DNA of 64,000 nt, taken from Oscillospiraceae bacterium (GTDB lineage: Bacteria > Bacillota > Clostridia > Oscillospirales > Acutalibacteraceae). The translations under genes were made by a program, and so were the position numbers. The DNA lies in the NCBI GenBank assembly GCA_015066395.1, contig SVOL01000003.1:1-64000 (forward strand), given 5' to 3'. The first letter of the stretch is position 1; the number at the start of each line of letters is the position of its first letter. Positions 1-8,928 of the stretch are shown piece by piece. The notes beneath the pieces were generated by a model. It was not told the origin of the DNA and did no database searches. It saw only the letters and a list, made by a program, of their open reading frames with translations.

Positions 1-56
1 CTTGAACAACCTTATTGTACTACTTTGGAGAATTTTTTTGTATAACATTCGTCGCG

Positions 57-73
57 CACCCGCATAGCGGGTG
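57..73. other. short perfect hairpin at left edge
   Basis: A 7-bp perfect inverted repeat (CACCCGC / GCGGGTG) encloses the loop ATA. It lies in the 150 bp between the window edge and the end of rarA, where I see no gene. It could be the terminator of a gene to the left or one of the small abutting hairpins found elsewhere in this window. The following bases (GTTGTTTGTTT) are only moderately T-rich. Confidence 0.4.
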
Positions 74-122
74 GTTGTTTGTTTCGGACCTTCCGTCCTC
101 AACTGGCTAAAGCCATAAAACA

Positions 123-154
123 AAAAGTACGGATGCTAAGCATCCGTACTTTTT
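123..154 (-). terminator. rarA terminator (probably bidirectional)
   Basis: A long perfect hairpin (AAAGTACGGATGC, loop TAA, GCATCCGTACTTT) is flanked by A and T runs on both sides. It overlaps the rarA stop codon, so it would end rarA transcription on the minus strand and could also stop a plus-strand transcript entering from the left. Confidence 0.85.
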
Positions 155-1421
155 ATTTGTCCTTGATCTTCTTCCAATACTCTTTAAAGCCCTGTTCGGT
201 CTTGTTGTCGCCGAACTCGTAATAGACCTTATCCTTTATCGCATCGGGCAGGTATTGTTGCTCAACATAATGGTTTTCATACACATGCGGATAAAGGTAA
301 TGCTGACCCTTTACCGCGGCGTCCTCTCCGTCAAAATGCTTGTTCTGCAGTTGCCTCGGAACAGGTCCGCTGTTGCCCTTTGCAATATCCTCCATTGCGG
401 CGTTTATCGCGTCGTGTGCAGAGTTGGATTTAGGACTGATCGCGACCAAAATTACTGCATTTGCCAACGGCAAGCGAGCTTCAGGCAGTCCGACCGCCAA
501 CGCAGTATCAACAGCAGCTTTGACTATTGGGATTATCTGCGGATAAGCAAGACCTACATCCTCGTTAGCACAAACTAAAAGTCGGCGGCAAGCCGAGGGC
601 AGATCGCCCGATTCAAGCAGCCTTCCCAAATAATGAACCGCGGCATCGGGGTCGCTTCCCCGCATTGATTTCTGATAGGCCGAGACAATATCATAGTGGT
701 CGTCACCCTCGCGGTCGTATCGCATAGCGCTCCGCTGGGTGAGCGCCACAGCCGTCTCATTCAACACGGTTATTTTAGAGCCTTGGACCTCGCTTGACAG
801 CACACAGAGCTCGACCGAATTGAGCGCTTTTCTGACATCTCCGCCACATCCGTAGCAAATAGTCTTTATCGCTTGCTCATTTTCAAATTCAATTTTAACA
901 CCCTGTTCTTCCGATAAGATCTCGGCGGCTCTTAACACCGCAGGTCGGATATCTTCGGGTGTCAGAGTCTTAAACTCAAATACCGTTGAACGGCTTAAAA
1001 TGGCATTATAAACATAAAAATAAGGGTTTTCCGTAGTCGATGCAATCAGCGTGATATCGCCGTTTTCGATGCTTTCAAGCAACGTCTGCTGTTGTTTTTT
1101 ATTAAAATACTGTATCTCATCAAGATAGAGCAAAATGCCGTTTTCGGCACCGATCATCTCGGTCGACGCCAGCATTTCACGAATATCGGCAGTCGATGCG
1201 GTCGTGGCGTTCATTTTATAAAGCTTTTTGCCGCTTCTTTTAGCAATAATACTCGCGACCGTGGTCTTGCCAATGCCGGAAGGACCGTAGAAAATAAGGT
1301 TCGGAACAGTACCCGACTCGATAATTCTTCTTAACGGCTTGCCCTCGCCCAAAAGATGCTTCTGACCGACAACATCGTCCAAGGATTTCGGTCGGATCCT
1401 GTCTGCCAACGGTGAATTCAT
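153..1421 (-). CDS. rarA: replication-associated recombination protein A (RarA/MgsA), AAA+ ATPase
   Basis: This is a 422-residue clamp-loader-like AAA+ ATPase of the RarA/MgsA/WRNIP1 family, which acts at stalled replication forks. Walker A is GPSGIGKT (residues 46-53), Walker B is LLYLDE (about 97-102), and the sensor-1 strand has the family sequence ASTTENPYF. The tetramerisation region near the C-terminus is present and length is normal. The reading frame opens with GTG at 1430, but I chose ATG at 1421 because it gives the usual family N-terminus (MNSPLADRIRPKSLDDVVGQ) and places the AAGGG-type ribosome binding site at a workable distance. It appears monocistronic. Confidence 0.93.
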   Translation of the reverse strand: MNSPLADRIRPKSLDDVVGQKHLLGEGKPLRRIIESGTVPNLIFYGPSGIGKTTVASIIAKRSGKKLYKMNATTASTADIREMLASTEMIGAENGILLYLDEIQYFNKKQQQTLLESIENGDITLIASTTENPYFYVYNAILSRSTVFEFKTLTPEDIRPAVLRAAEILSEEQGVKIEFENEQAIKTICYGCGGDVRKALNSVELCVLSSEVQGSKITVLNETAVALTQRSAMRYDREGDDHYDIVSAYQKSMRGSDPDAAVHYLGRLLESGDLPSACRRLLVCANEDVGLAYPQIIPIVKAAVDTALAVGLPEARLPLANAVILVAISPKSNSAHDAINAAMEDIAKGNSGPVPRQLQNKHFDGEDAAVKGQHYLYPHVYENHYVEQQYLPDAIKDKVYYEFGDNKTEQGFKEYWKKIKDK

Positions 1422-1452
1422 CGCCACCACCCTTTCTACCCTATATATGTAT

Positions 1453-1481
1453 ATTAAACCACACTTTCAGCACAAATTCAA
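1453..1481 (-). promoter_or_regulatory. candidate rarA promoter
   Basis: On the minus strand TTGAAT (-35, 1476-1481) and TTTAAT (-10, 1453-1458) are 17 bp apart. The -10 is preceded by TGTGG, as in several other promoters of this window. The leader to the rarA ATG would be about 25 nt. Confidence 0.5.
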
Positions 1482-1508
1482 GTACATAAATAACTGCACA
1501 ATCAGCAA

Positions 1509-1535
1509 GGCACCGTAGCAAAATGCCGCGGTGCC
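1509..1535 (-). terminator. candidate noc terminator
   Basis: GGCACCG and CGGTGCC form a 7-bp stem 57 bp past the noc stop codon. The downstream T-tract on the minus strand is weak (TTGCTGATTG), so termination may be factor-assisted or the hairpin may only stabilise the transcript end. Confidence 0.4.
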
Positions 1536-1591
1536 TCGCCTTTATGGGGATGAATATGGGTGGGTAAATTTAATAGCAGAATCTAGAGACT

Positions 1592-2413
1592 TTATAAGAT
1601 AGTGAACTTCTGCTTTGTGTCGTTATTTTTGGGAATGATAACCGTGTACTCGATGTAATTTTCGGTCTCATTTTTGCGGGATTTTGCATCGACTCCCGAC
1701 TTTCTCATCGTCTCTATCATCTTGTTTAAACTGTTGGAAAATATCCTTATATCGCCTATTTTATAGGCTCTTAACGGCTTTTTGCGAGCCACCGACTCGG
1801 CCAATATCATATCGACTGCCTGCTCGATATCGCTGACCGACATATTGGTTGCAACAACACGGTTTAAAACCTCATCACGCCGTTCTTCGGGCAGGCGTAT
1901 CAAGGCTCTTGCATGCCGCTCGGTAAGCTTTGCCGAAATAATGGTCTTTCGCTGTACCTCGTTCAATTTTAGCAGTCTTAGTTTATTGGAAAGTGTCGAT
2001 TGTGCCATTCCTATTTTTTCAGCGACCTCTGTCTGAGACAGCGAGAACTCGTCCATCAGCCGTTTGATACCATCGGCCTCTTCGAAAAAATTGAGGTCAG
2101 TCCTTTGGATGTTTTCAATCAGGCACATCAGCGAACACTCGCGGTCACCTGCGTTAACGAGAATACACGGCACGGTTTTCAACCCTGCGAAAACGGCCGC
2201 CCGAAGCCTCCTTTCGCCCGAGATCAACTCATATCGGTCTCCGACCTTACGCACCGTCAACGGCTGAATTATTCCGTTTTTAGCGATGCTCGAGGACAGC
2301 TCCAAAAGCTCGTAGTAATCAAACTCTCGACGCGGCTGAAAGGGTGACGGTGATATTTTGTCGGGACTCAAAGATATCAATTTCCTATCGTTTCGCATTC
2401 TGTCCAGCAGCAT
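1592..2413 (-). CDS. noc: ParB-family nucleoid occlusion protein Noc
   Basis: A 273-residue ParB/Spo0J/Noc-family CTPase switch and DNA-binding protein. The N-terminal CTP-binding motifs GERRLRA (66-72) and ENIQR (100-104) are intact and are followed by a helix-turn-helix at about 125-150 (SQTEVAEKIGMAQSTLSNKL) and a C-terminal dimerisation region. It sits directly after rsmG on the same strand, the order seen for noc in Bacillus, where Noc protects the nucleoid from septum formation. A plain Spo0J/ParB role cannot be excluded because no parA lies in the window. ATG at 2413 has a GGGAGG ribosome binding site. Confidence 0.82.
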   Translation of the reverse strand: MLLDRMRNDRKLISLSPDKISPSPFQPRREFDYYELLELSSSIAKNGIIQPLTVRKVGDRYELISGERRLRAAVFAGLKTVPCILVNAGDRECSLMCLIENIQRTDLNFFEEADGIKRLMDEFSLSQTEVAEKIGMAQSTLSNKLRLLKLNEVQRKTIISAKLTERHARALIRLPEERRDEVLNRVVATNMSVSDIEQAVDMILAESVARKKPLRAYKIGDIRIFSNSLNKMIETMRKSGVDAKSRKNETENYIEYTVIIPKNNDTKQKFTIL

Positions 2414-2439
2414 TGTTCCGCCTCCCTTTCTCTGATTTT

Positions 2440-2468
2440 ATGTTAGCAGAGAGTTCGTCCCAATGCAA
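2440..2468 (-). promoter_or_regulatory. candidate noc promoter
   Basis: TTGCAT (2463-2468) and TAACAT (2440-2445) on the minus strand are spaced 17 bp. It lies between the rsmG terminator hairpin and noc, giving noc its own start of transcription. Confidence 0.45.
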
Positions 2469-2482
2469 CAAAAACAAAATGA

Positions 2483-2512
2483 GCGAATCGGACAAGAACT
2501 TGTCCGATTCGC
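2483..2512 (-). terminator. rsmG terminator
   Basis: A 14-bp perfect stem (GCGAATCGGACAAG, loop AA, CTTGTCCGATTCGC) starts 5 bp beyond the rsmG stop. On the minus strand it is followed by CATTTTGTTTTTG. It separates rsmG from noc transcription. Confidence 0.85.
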
Positions 2513-2516
2513 CTTT

Positions 2517-3224
2517 TTATAAGGGTTGTTTTGAAATTTTACCGGGGTTTCTTGGGTATTTTGGCGGAGTTTGCGAAATCTTTTTGACGGTAATTATGCC
2601 TCTTTCGCCGCTGTCTAACAAAGAGAACCGGTCGACCGCCTCTAATTTACCACCCAAAGCTTTGATTGCCTTATCGGCCGCTTCCGCTTCCGAGGCCGCC
2701 GATGCTCCCTTTAATGCCACAAAGCTGCCGCCGACCTTTACATACGGAATGCAATATTCCGATAAAACGGGCAGATTGGCAACTGCACGGGCAACGGCAA
2801 AATCATATTTCTCTCTTAGAATTCTTGCTCCGTCCTCGGCTCTTGAATGCACGGTTTCTACGTCCTCTAACCCCAACTCGTCGCAAAGCGTTCTCAAAAA
2901 ATTCACTCTTTTTTGCAGTGAGTCAAGCAGAGTGAGTTTTATATCGGGTCGTGCAATTTTGAGCACCACACCCGGGAAGCCTGCACCTGTGCCGATGTCG
3001 ATGACCGATGCACCTTCGGGCACGTTCACATATTTAAAGAACATCAGACAGTCTAAAAAATGCTTAACGGCTATCTCTTCGGGCTCGGTTATTGCGGTCA
3101 GATTTATCTTTTCATTCCACTCCAAAAGCAACTCGGCATAGCGTTGTAAACGCTCCTTGGCATTCTCATCAAGCAAAGCAAATTCGGCACACACCGATTC
3201 GATCGTTTCAAAAGGAATCCTCAT
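2517..3224 (-). CDS. rsmG: 16S rRNA (guanine-527-N7)-methyltransferase RsmG (GidB)
   Basis: A 235-residue SAM-dependent methyltransferase that modifies G527 of 16S rRNA. The SAM-binding motif VIDIGTGAGFPG is at 74-85, and the family's NLTAIT and ARAVANL motifs are present. Length is normal. ATG at 3224 is preceded by GGAGGAAAAAT. Unlike many Firmicutes, no mnmG (gidA) is adjacent on this side; the gene is divergent from a LysM hydrolase 62 bp away. Confidence 0.95.
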   Translation of the reverse strand: MRIPFETIESVCAEFALLDENAKERLQRYAELLLEWNEKINLTAITEPEEIAVKHFLDCLMFFKYVNVPEGASVIDIGTGAGFPGVVLKIARPDIKLTLLDSLQKRVNFLRTLCDELGLEDVETVHSRAEDGARILREKYDFAVARAVANLPVLSEYCIPYVKVGGSFVALKGASAASEAEAADKAIKALGGKLEAVDRFSLLDSGERGIITVKKISQTPPKYPRNPGKISKQPL

Positions 3225-3286
3225 ATTTTTCCTCCGTCTATTATTCTTAAATCAATCATATAAATCCTTTGTTAGGAGAGATGATA

Positions 3287-4576
3287 ATGATTATTTACAC
3301 AGCGATTTTAGGCGATACACTCTATTCCATCGCACGTCGTTTCGGGCTTACTGTCGGCGAACTCGAACGCTTTAACGGATTCGATGACCCTGATAATTTA
3401 AGCGTCGGTCAGGATGTACTTATCCCCGTTGATGAGAGCAACCACGTTGTATCCCGCGGCGAATCGCTTTACAGTATCGCAATAGAATACGGCACAACGG
3501 TCGAAGAAATAATCGCCGCCAACCCGAATTTACGACCGCCGTATATGATCTACCCCGGAATGGAACTGCTTATTCCCCGATCTTCGGCACAAAAAAGGAC
3601 TGTTGAGATAAACGGTTATGCCTACCCATCCATCAGCGACCGTACACTCTCGGACACGCTGCCGTTTTTAAGCTATCTGTCAATATTCAGCCACAGCGTC
3701 AACTCCGACGGAACGCTCAACTCACTCGATGACTCACGGCTTATCGAAGCCGCAAAGGAAATGGACGTCAAGCCTATAATGGTCATCACCAACACAGTAG
3801 AAGGCGGCGGTTTCAAAAGCGAGATCACCAATTCAGTTCTGAATTCTCCCGATATTCGGCAAACGCTCATCAACAACATTGTATCGACTGCCCGAAGCAA
3901 GGGCTACGGCGGAGTCGACGTCGATTTTGAATATATCTATCCCGATGACCGCGAAAAATACAATGAGTTTTTAGAGTTGTTGAACACCGCACTCGACCGT
4001 TACAACCTGACGCTCTCAACCGCTATAGCACCTAAGATATCAGCCGATCAACAAGGCACTCTCTACGAAGCCCACGACTATCAATTCCACGGCAAAACGG
4101 TCGACCGAGTGATAATTATGACCTATGAATGGGGTTATCTCTACGGTCCGCCGATGGCAGTCGCACCCATAAACGAGGTAAGACGCGTTCTGTCCTACGC
4201 CGTTACCGAAATACCGCCGCAAAAGATACTGATGGGTGTTCCGAACTACGGCTACGACTGGACTTTACCTTTTATGCAAGGTCGGCCTGCACGCATTTTA
4301 TCGATCAACAATGCCATAAGCTTGGCCGCAGAGGTCGGTGCCGAAATTCAGTTCAACAACACATCACAAGCTCCTTTTTTCGAGTACACCCGCGACGGCA
4401 ATAAGCATATTGTATGGTTTGAAAACCCCAGAAGTCTTAAGGCCAAGGCCTCTCTTATGTCCGACTTTAACCTCAAAGGTTTGAGTGTATGGACAGTCAA
4501 CCAGTTTTACCTGCAGATGTGGCGTGTGTTCGACGATATGTTCAATATCAGAAAGTTTCCCGGGCAAGAGACTTGA
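3287..4576 (+). CDS. LysM / glycosyl hydrolase 18 protein, YaaH/SleL-like spore peptidoglycan hydrolase
   Basis: A 429-residue protein with two N-terminal LysM domains (about 1-48 and 52-97) followed by a GH18 barrel (about 105-425). The catalytic GH18 motif appears as GGVDVDFE (208-215), with Glu215 the expected proton donor. There is no signal peptide, as in SleL and YaaH, which are made in the mother cell and placed on the cortex of the spore, where SleL cleaves cortical muramic-lactam glycan. I chose ATG 3287 because AGGAG (3274-3278) is 8 bp upstream; the earlier ATG at 3281 is too close to it. The spore role is inferred from domain architecture. Confidence 0.85.
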   Translation: MIIYTAILGDTLYSIARRFGLTVGELERFNGFDDPDNLSVGQDVLIPVDESNHVVSRGESLYSIAIEYGTTVEEIIAANPNLRPPYMIYPGMELLIPRSSAQKRTVEINGYAYPSISDRTLSDTLPFLSYLSIFSHSVNSDGTLNSLDDSRLIEAAKEMDVKPIMVITNTVEGGGFKSEITNSVLNSPDIRQTLINNIVSTARSKGYGGVDVDFEYIYPDDREKYNEFLELLNTALDRYNLTLSTAIAPKISADQQGTLYEAHDYQFHGKTVDRVIIMTYEWGYLYGPPMAVAPINEVRRVLSYAVTEIPPQKILMGVPNYGYDWTLPFMQGRPARILSINNAISLAAEVGAEIQFNNTSQAPFFEYTRDGNKHIVWFENPRSLKAKASLMSDFNLKGLSVWTVNQFYLQMWRVFDDMFNIRKFPGQET

Positions 4577-4587
4577 CCGGGAACCGA

Positions 4588-5430
4588 TTATTCAATATCC
4601 ATTTTTTGATCGATGCGAAGCGACTCTTCGTCATCAAAAACAGCGATATCCTCATCCTCATCGAGTACGCCTAACGCACGGCGTTTTTCGATATCCTCAT
4701 CGGGATGCTCGGCATAATAGGGGTCAATGATAAACTTTTTGATCTCAGGGAAAACATTAAACTGAATAAGGAACATTCTGAACTGCGGGAACAGAAAAAT
4801 ACCGACCAAGGTTATCAAAGCGATACCAAACTTCCAGTTAATGCAAACCGCCACAAAAGCCAAGAAATACACCAGCACCAACACACCGCCGATAATAAGA
4901 TTATGCTTGATACCGACCGTAGCAAACAAAAGTGAATTTTTGATAATCGCACCGAGCTTATAGTCAAAGGTGATCATCAGAGTATACTGATAGAATTTCG
5001 CAAAGCTGTAAAGCACGAACAAAAAGGCGGTCACCAGCAGAACGATCCAGCCGTAGGTACGGTTGATAACGCCGTCTCGCATCCACAAAGCAACGGTGAT
5101 AATATTGAAGATGGCCAATGCGTCGAGGATCAGATTTATTATTCCTAACGGCAAAGCCCGCTTCCAGTTTTTCTTTATCGTATCGAAAAAGTCACTGGCG
5201 ACAAAAACGTGTTTATCCCTTGCAGCCATTCGGCAGATATATGCAAGACCCACATTGGAAAGACCCAGCGTCACGATCGGAAGACTTGTGAGAACAAACC
5301 ACAGGTCGGCCGATACAAGCACCCAAAAGTTGCGGAAAAAGAGTTCAAAAAAGCGGAAGAAACCTCTTTTCTCGCGTTCGTTTTTTGAAACGCCCTTTCC
5401 GGGAGTATCAAAACTTTTGAAAATCCTCAT
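4588..5430 (-). CDS. DUF624 (YesL-like) membrane protein
   Basis: A 280-residue integral membrane protein with about six predicted helices between residues 30 and 220, and a charged acidic C-terminal tail of about 50 residues. The region FFRNFWVLVSADLWFVLTSLP followed by PIVTLGLSNVGLAYICRMAARD resembles the DUF624/YesL family, whose members often sit beside carbohydrate ABC transporters and have no proven activity. It overlaps the upstream gene by 4 bp (ATGA), so the two are translationally coupled. A GC-rich imperfect stem at about 4553-4582 could end both this gene and the convergent hydrolase gene. Confidence 0.7.
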   Translation of the reverse strand: MRIFKSFDTPGKGVSKNEREKRGFFRFFELFFRNFWVLVSADLWFVLTSLPIVTLGLSNVGLAYICRMAARDKHVFVASDFFDTIKKNWKRALPLGIINLILDALAIFNIITVALWMRDGVINRTYGWIVLLVTAFLFVLYSFAKFYQYTLMITFDYKLGAIIKNSLLFATVGIKHNLIIGGVLVLVYFLAFVAVCINWKFGIALITLVGIFLFPQFRMFLIQFNVFPEIKKFIIDPYYAEHPDEDIEKRRALGVLDEDEDIAVFDDEESLRIDQKMDIE

Positions 5431-6170
5431 CGTCCGCCTATCCTCCGTGTATCATCTTTTTTCTTCATACTCTTATACAGTATTTTAGCAAGGACGGAGT
5501 CCTCGTTATAACAAATAAAATACATTACCGCACAGAACACAATAAGCAACGGCACGAAAATTCCGGTCCACAAAATGCCGGAAAGAGGAGTACCTGCGAG
5601 ATTTATTGAGCGTTTTACAAAAAGGTCAACAAACGGTCTTACCGGAATGGTGATTATCCAACGGTAGACCCAGAAGTAGGACTCACAAAGTTTTGTATAC
5701 TTCACGACCTTGACGACAACAGCCAAAATATAGGTCGCGATCAAAGGCAATGAGGCAAAAAAGCCGATCTTAAAACCTCTCCACCTGTCGTGAACGCCCT
5801 TGTTAAAGTCGACATCATTTCTGTCCCTCGCCGCGGTCTTTGCAACCACTGAGCCTACGGTGCAGAAAAAGACACCAACTCCTAAAACAGCCTGCAATGC
5901 CCATGTTGTGGCCTTTGCGGCAAAGGGTTTTTCAGAGTAGACCGAAATATATTTTGTGTTTTCGGGTCTCTCTTCCGGAATTGCTTCAACAAAACCGACC
6001 TTCTCACCCTTACCGTTATTTGCCGCGGTATCGATGACATCGTAACCGATAACATGGGTCGAGATCTGTTTTATCATAACGTCGACCGATATGTAAAGAA
6101 AGAAACAAAGTATACAGGTAAACAGCATCGTCGAAACGACCTTCATTCCAACCTTGAAATCCGAACGCAT
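5427..6170 (-). CDS. membrane protein of unknown function
   Basis: A 247-residue protein that I do not recognise. It has about four hydrophobic helices (around 10-33, 90-112, 134-156, 200-222) with an extracytoplasmic-looking loop of some 50 residues after the first. The segment VAKTAARDRNDVDFNKG echoes the CRMAARDKHVFV segment of its downstream neighbour at a comparable place after a helix, so the two may be distant relatives. ATG 6170 has GAGGTG upstream and the stop overlaps the DUF624 start. The pair probably works as a unit. Confidence 0.6.
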   Translation of the reverse strand: MRSDFKVGMKVVSTMLFTCILCFFLYISVDVMIKQISTHVIGYDVIDTAANNGKGEKVGFVEAIPEERPENTKYISVYSEKPFAAKATTWALQAVLGVGVFFCTVGSVVAKTAARDRNDVDFNKGVHDRWRGFKIGFFASLPLIATYILAVVVKVVKYTKLCESYFWVYRWIITIPVRPFVDLFVKRSINLAGTPLSGILWTGIFVPLLIVFCAVMYFICYNEDSVLAKILYKSMKKKDDTRRIGGR

Positions 6171-6187
6171 TTTTACACCTCATAAGT

Positions 6188-6218
6188 AAAGGGTAAACGA
6201 CCGTGCCGCTTACCCTTT
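6188..6218 (-). terminator. terminator after ispH-rpsA
   Basis: AAAGGGTAA and TTACCCTTT form a 9-bp stem with a 13-nt loop, 12 bp after the stop of the ispH-rpsA fusion. On the minus strand it is followed by ACTTATG, so the T-run is weak. Some read-through into the two membrane-protein genes is possible. Confidence 0.55.
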
Positions 6219-6230
6219 AAATTAACAAAA

Positions 6231-8222
6231 TTATTCAGCAGCCTCTTCGTTGGCAGTTTCAGCAACTGCCTCCTCTGCAGTTTCCTCAACCGCCGGTTCC
6301 TCGGGCAACAAAGCTCTGATAGAAAGGCTTACGCGCTTCTTATCAAAGTCAACGTCGATGATCTTAGCCTCGACCTCCTGACCAACTTTGAGCTCATCAG
6401 CGGGCTTCTCAATTCTACGGTTAGCGATCTGAGAAATATGAATAAGACCGTCAATACCGGGAATGACCTTAGCAAAAGCACCGTAAGCAGTCATCGAAAC
6501 GATCTTAACGGTAGCTACGTCGCCAACGGCGAACTTGGCCTTGAAGATTTCCCAAGGATTCTCGTCAGCCTTCTTGTAGCCGAGCGAGATCTTTTTCTTC
6601 TCTTCGTCGATAGCCTTGATGTAGACCTCGATGGTGTCGCCTACAGCAACGACCTCCGACGGATTCTTGATTCTTTCCCAAGAAAGCTCGGAAATATGAA
6701 CCATACCGTCAACGCCGCCGAGATCAACGAATGCTCCATAGCCGGTAAGCGACTTAACGGTACCGGTGATGCGGTCACCTACAGCAACATTTGCCCAGAA
6801 CTTCTCGGTAGCCTCAGCCTTCTGCTCTTTGAGAATAGCACGGGCCGAACCGATAACACGGCGACGGGGTCCGATCTCAATAATGCGGAAGCTCAAGGGC
6901 TTGCCCTTAAGAGCCTCAAGACTGTCATTTCTCGATAAAGTAGCCTGCGAAGCAGGAATGAAAACTCTGATACCTTCGTAGAAAGCAACTACGCCGCCCT
7001 TGACAACGTCAGAAACGGTGCCCTCGATGATCTCGTTCGATTCCTTAGCGGCCAGAACCTTGTCCCAACCTGCGATAGCATCGAATCGCTTTTTAGAGAG
7101 CATCATTGTGCCTTCCTGATCATTTGTACGCATAATAATAAGATCAAGCTCGTCACCGACCTTAACAGCCTCGGTGAGCTTTATGTTAGCGTCCGAAGAA
7201 AACTCGGAAGCGGTAATGTAACCGGTATGTTTTCTGCCGACGATATCAACCTGAATCTCGGTCGGGCTGACTGACAGAACGATTCCTTTCACCTTCTGGT
7301 CTGTATTTGAAGCGCTTTCGGTAGCGTTAAGCATTTCCTCGAAAGTCATTTCATCGTTTAGTGTCAAAATCTCGTCCATAGTGTTTATAACCTCCTTAAT
7401 TATGCCGGACGGTGTTGAAGCGCCGGCCACGACGCCTATAAGCGAAGCATTAGCAATATCTTCCTTTTTTAATTCCTCGGAAGATTCAATAAAAACGGTA
7501 CGATCGCAGTGTTTTCGGCACACTTCATAAAGCTTACGTGTGTTCGAACTGTGCCGTCCGCCAATGACGACCATCACATCACAACTACGTGAAAGATCGC
7601 TTGCTTCCTGCTGTCTTTTAGAAGTCGCATTACATATTGTATCAAAAATTTTCGCATTTGTATAGTGTTTTTTTAAAAAATTTTGACACTTTTTCCATAA
7701 TTCCGTGTTAAAAGTGGTCTGAGAGACCACAGTCAACGGTTCTGAAACTGAAATTTCGCCGTTTTTCGACAAATCTTCCAATTCTTCCAACGTATCAAAA
7801 GCCAACACTTTACCAATGCAGTGACCGATAATTCCCACAACTTCTTTGTGCTCACGGTCACCAGCTATTAAAACAGTCCGCCCTTCGGCACCTGCTAATG
7901 CCACTATTTTGTGAATTTTTGCAACAAACGGACAGGTTGCATCGGCGTAAGGTATCCCTAACTGCTCCGCCTTGTCGGTAACGCTCTTCGGAACACCGTG
8001 GGAACGGAGCACCAGAACCTCACCCGACTGCACCTCACACGGTGACTCGACAATACGAACGCCCTGACGGGACAACTGCTCAACCAACTGCGGATTATGA
8101 ATTATCGGCCCTAATGTGGCAACCTTTTTTCCCTCTGCCAACAGTTGCCCGACCATATTGACCGCACGATCTACACCGAAACAAAAACCGGCCGTTTCTG
8201 CCAATTTGACTTTAGTATCCAT
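6231..8222 (-). CDS. ispH: bifunctional IspH (HMBPP reductase) / ribosomal protein S1 fusion
   Basis: A 663-residue fusion. Residues 1-285 are IspH, the last enzyme of the MEP isoprenoid pathway, which reduces HMBPP to IPP and DMAPP. Its three Fe-S cysteines are visible as Cys14, Cys97 and Cys197, with conserved His42, His75 and His125. A linker of about 20 residues leads to four S1 RNA-binding repeats (about 309-380, 393-465, 480-550, 565-637) and an acidic tail. Repeats 3 and 4 carry the classic GYGAFVDL/AYGAFAKV and GMVHISEL/GLIHISQI motifs. Such fusions are known in Clostridia. It follows cmk by 7 bp, the same cmk-rpsA order as in many bacteria. Confidence 0.95.
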   Translation of the reverse strand: MDTKVKLAETAGFCFGVDRAVNMVGQLLAEGKKVATLGPIIHNPQLVEQLSRQGVRIVESPCEVQSGEVLVLRSHGVPKSVTDKAEQLGIPYADATCPFVAKIHKIVALAGAEGRTVLIAGDREHKEVVGIIGHCIGKVLAFDTLEELEDLSKNGEISVSEPLTVVSQTTFNTELWKKCQNFLKKHYTNAKIFDTICNATSKRQQEASDLSRSCDVMVVIGGRHSSNTRKLYEVCRKHCDRTVFIESSEELKKEDIANASLIGVVAGASTPSGIIKEVINTMDEILTLNDEMTFEEMLNATESASNTDQKVKGIVLSVSPTEIQVDIVGRKHTGYITASEFSSDANIKLTEAVKVGDELDLIIMRTNDQEGTMMLSKKRFDAIAGWDKVLAAKESNEIIEGTVSDVVKGGVVAFYEGIRVFIPASQATLSRNDSLEALKGKPLSFRIIEIGPRRRVIGSARAILKEQKAEATEKFWANVAVGDRITGTVKSLTGYGAFVDLGGVDGMVHISELSWERIKNPSEVVAVGDTIEVYIKAIDEEKKKISLGYKKADENPWEIFKAKFAVGDVATVKIVSMTAYGAFAKVIPGIDGLIHISQIANRRIEKPADELKVGQEVEAKIIDVDFDKKRVSLSIRALLPEEPAVEETAEEAVAETANEEAAE

Positions 8223-8229
8223 TATATCT

Positions 8230-8895
8230 CTAACCTACCGTTTTGTCAATAACAATACACACAGCATTTACTGCTTCTTCAAAATTTAATTCCGAAGTAT
8301 CGACCAACACCGAGTCCTCGGCCGGCTTTAAAGGAGCCACTTCGCGGGTCGAGTCGCGATGATCTCGTTTTAAAAGATCATTGTAGATATCCTCATATTC
8401 AACCGTTTGGCCTTTAGCTATCAGCTCATCGTAACGGCGGCGTGCTCTGAGCTCGGCCGATGCTGTAAGAAAAATTTTAACCGTGGCATCGGGCAACACG
8501 ACGGTTGCAATGTCGCGTCCGTCCATAACAACATTGTGCTCTGCGGCCAATTTTCGCTGTAACCCTAACAAAAACGCTCTGACTTCCGGTATGGCCGACA
8601 CCTTTGAAGCACCCTCCGACATTATGGGAGTACGGATACTGTCCGACACATCCTCGCCGTTCAAAAGCACTCTCTGCTCATCGCCGCGGTATGCGATATC
8701 AACATTGATACCATCAAGGTGAGCAACGATTTTTTCGTTATCATCAAACGAAACACCGTTTATATAAGCACTGTATGCCACGGTACGGTAAAGAGCACCC
8801 GTATCAACATAAATATAACCCTTTTTTGCGGCGACTTTTCGGGCAACCGTACTTTTTCCGGCACCTGCCGGTCCGTCAATAGCGACTGATATCAT
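8230..8895 (-). CDS. cmk: cytidylate kinase
   Basis: A 221-residue CMP/dCMP kinase that feeds pyrimidine nucleotide synthesis. The P-loop GPAGAGKST is at about 8-16. Family motifs VDTGALYRT, MDGRDIATVVLPDA and RARRRYDE are all present. I chose ATG 8895 because GAGGAG lies 7-8 bp upstream; the open frame runs on to a TTG at 8910 that would overlap the ribosome binding site. It lies between a flavoprotein gene and ispH-rpsA and is probably co-transcribed with both. Confidence 0.95.
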   Translation of the reverse strand: MISVAIDGPAGAGKSTVARKVAAKKGYIYVDTGALYRTVAYSAYINGVSFDDNEKIVAHLDGINVDIAYRGDEQRVLLNGEDVSDSIRTPIMSEGASKVSAIPEVRAFLLGLQRKLAAEHNVVMDGRDIATVVLPDATVKIFLTASAELRARRRYDELIAKGQTVEYEDIYNDLLKRDHRDSTREVAPLKPAEDSVLVDTSELNFEEAVNAVCIVIDKTVG

Positions 8896-8928
8896 TTTAA
8901 TTCTCCTCAAATATATTAAGTCAATGTA

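Noticed and set aside
2344-3141. A 265-codon open frame opposite rsmG
   Set aside because: It runs across the rsmG terminator and promoter region of noc and has no supporting motif.
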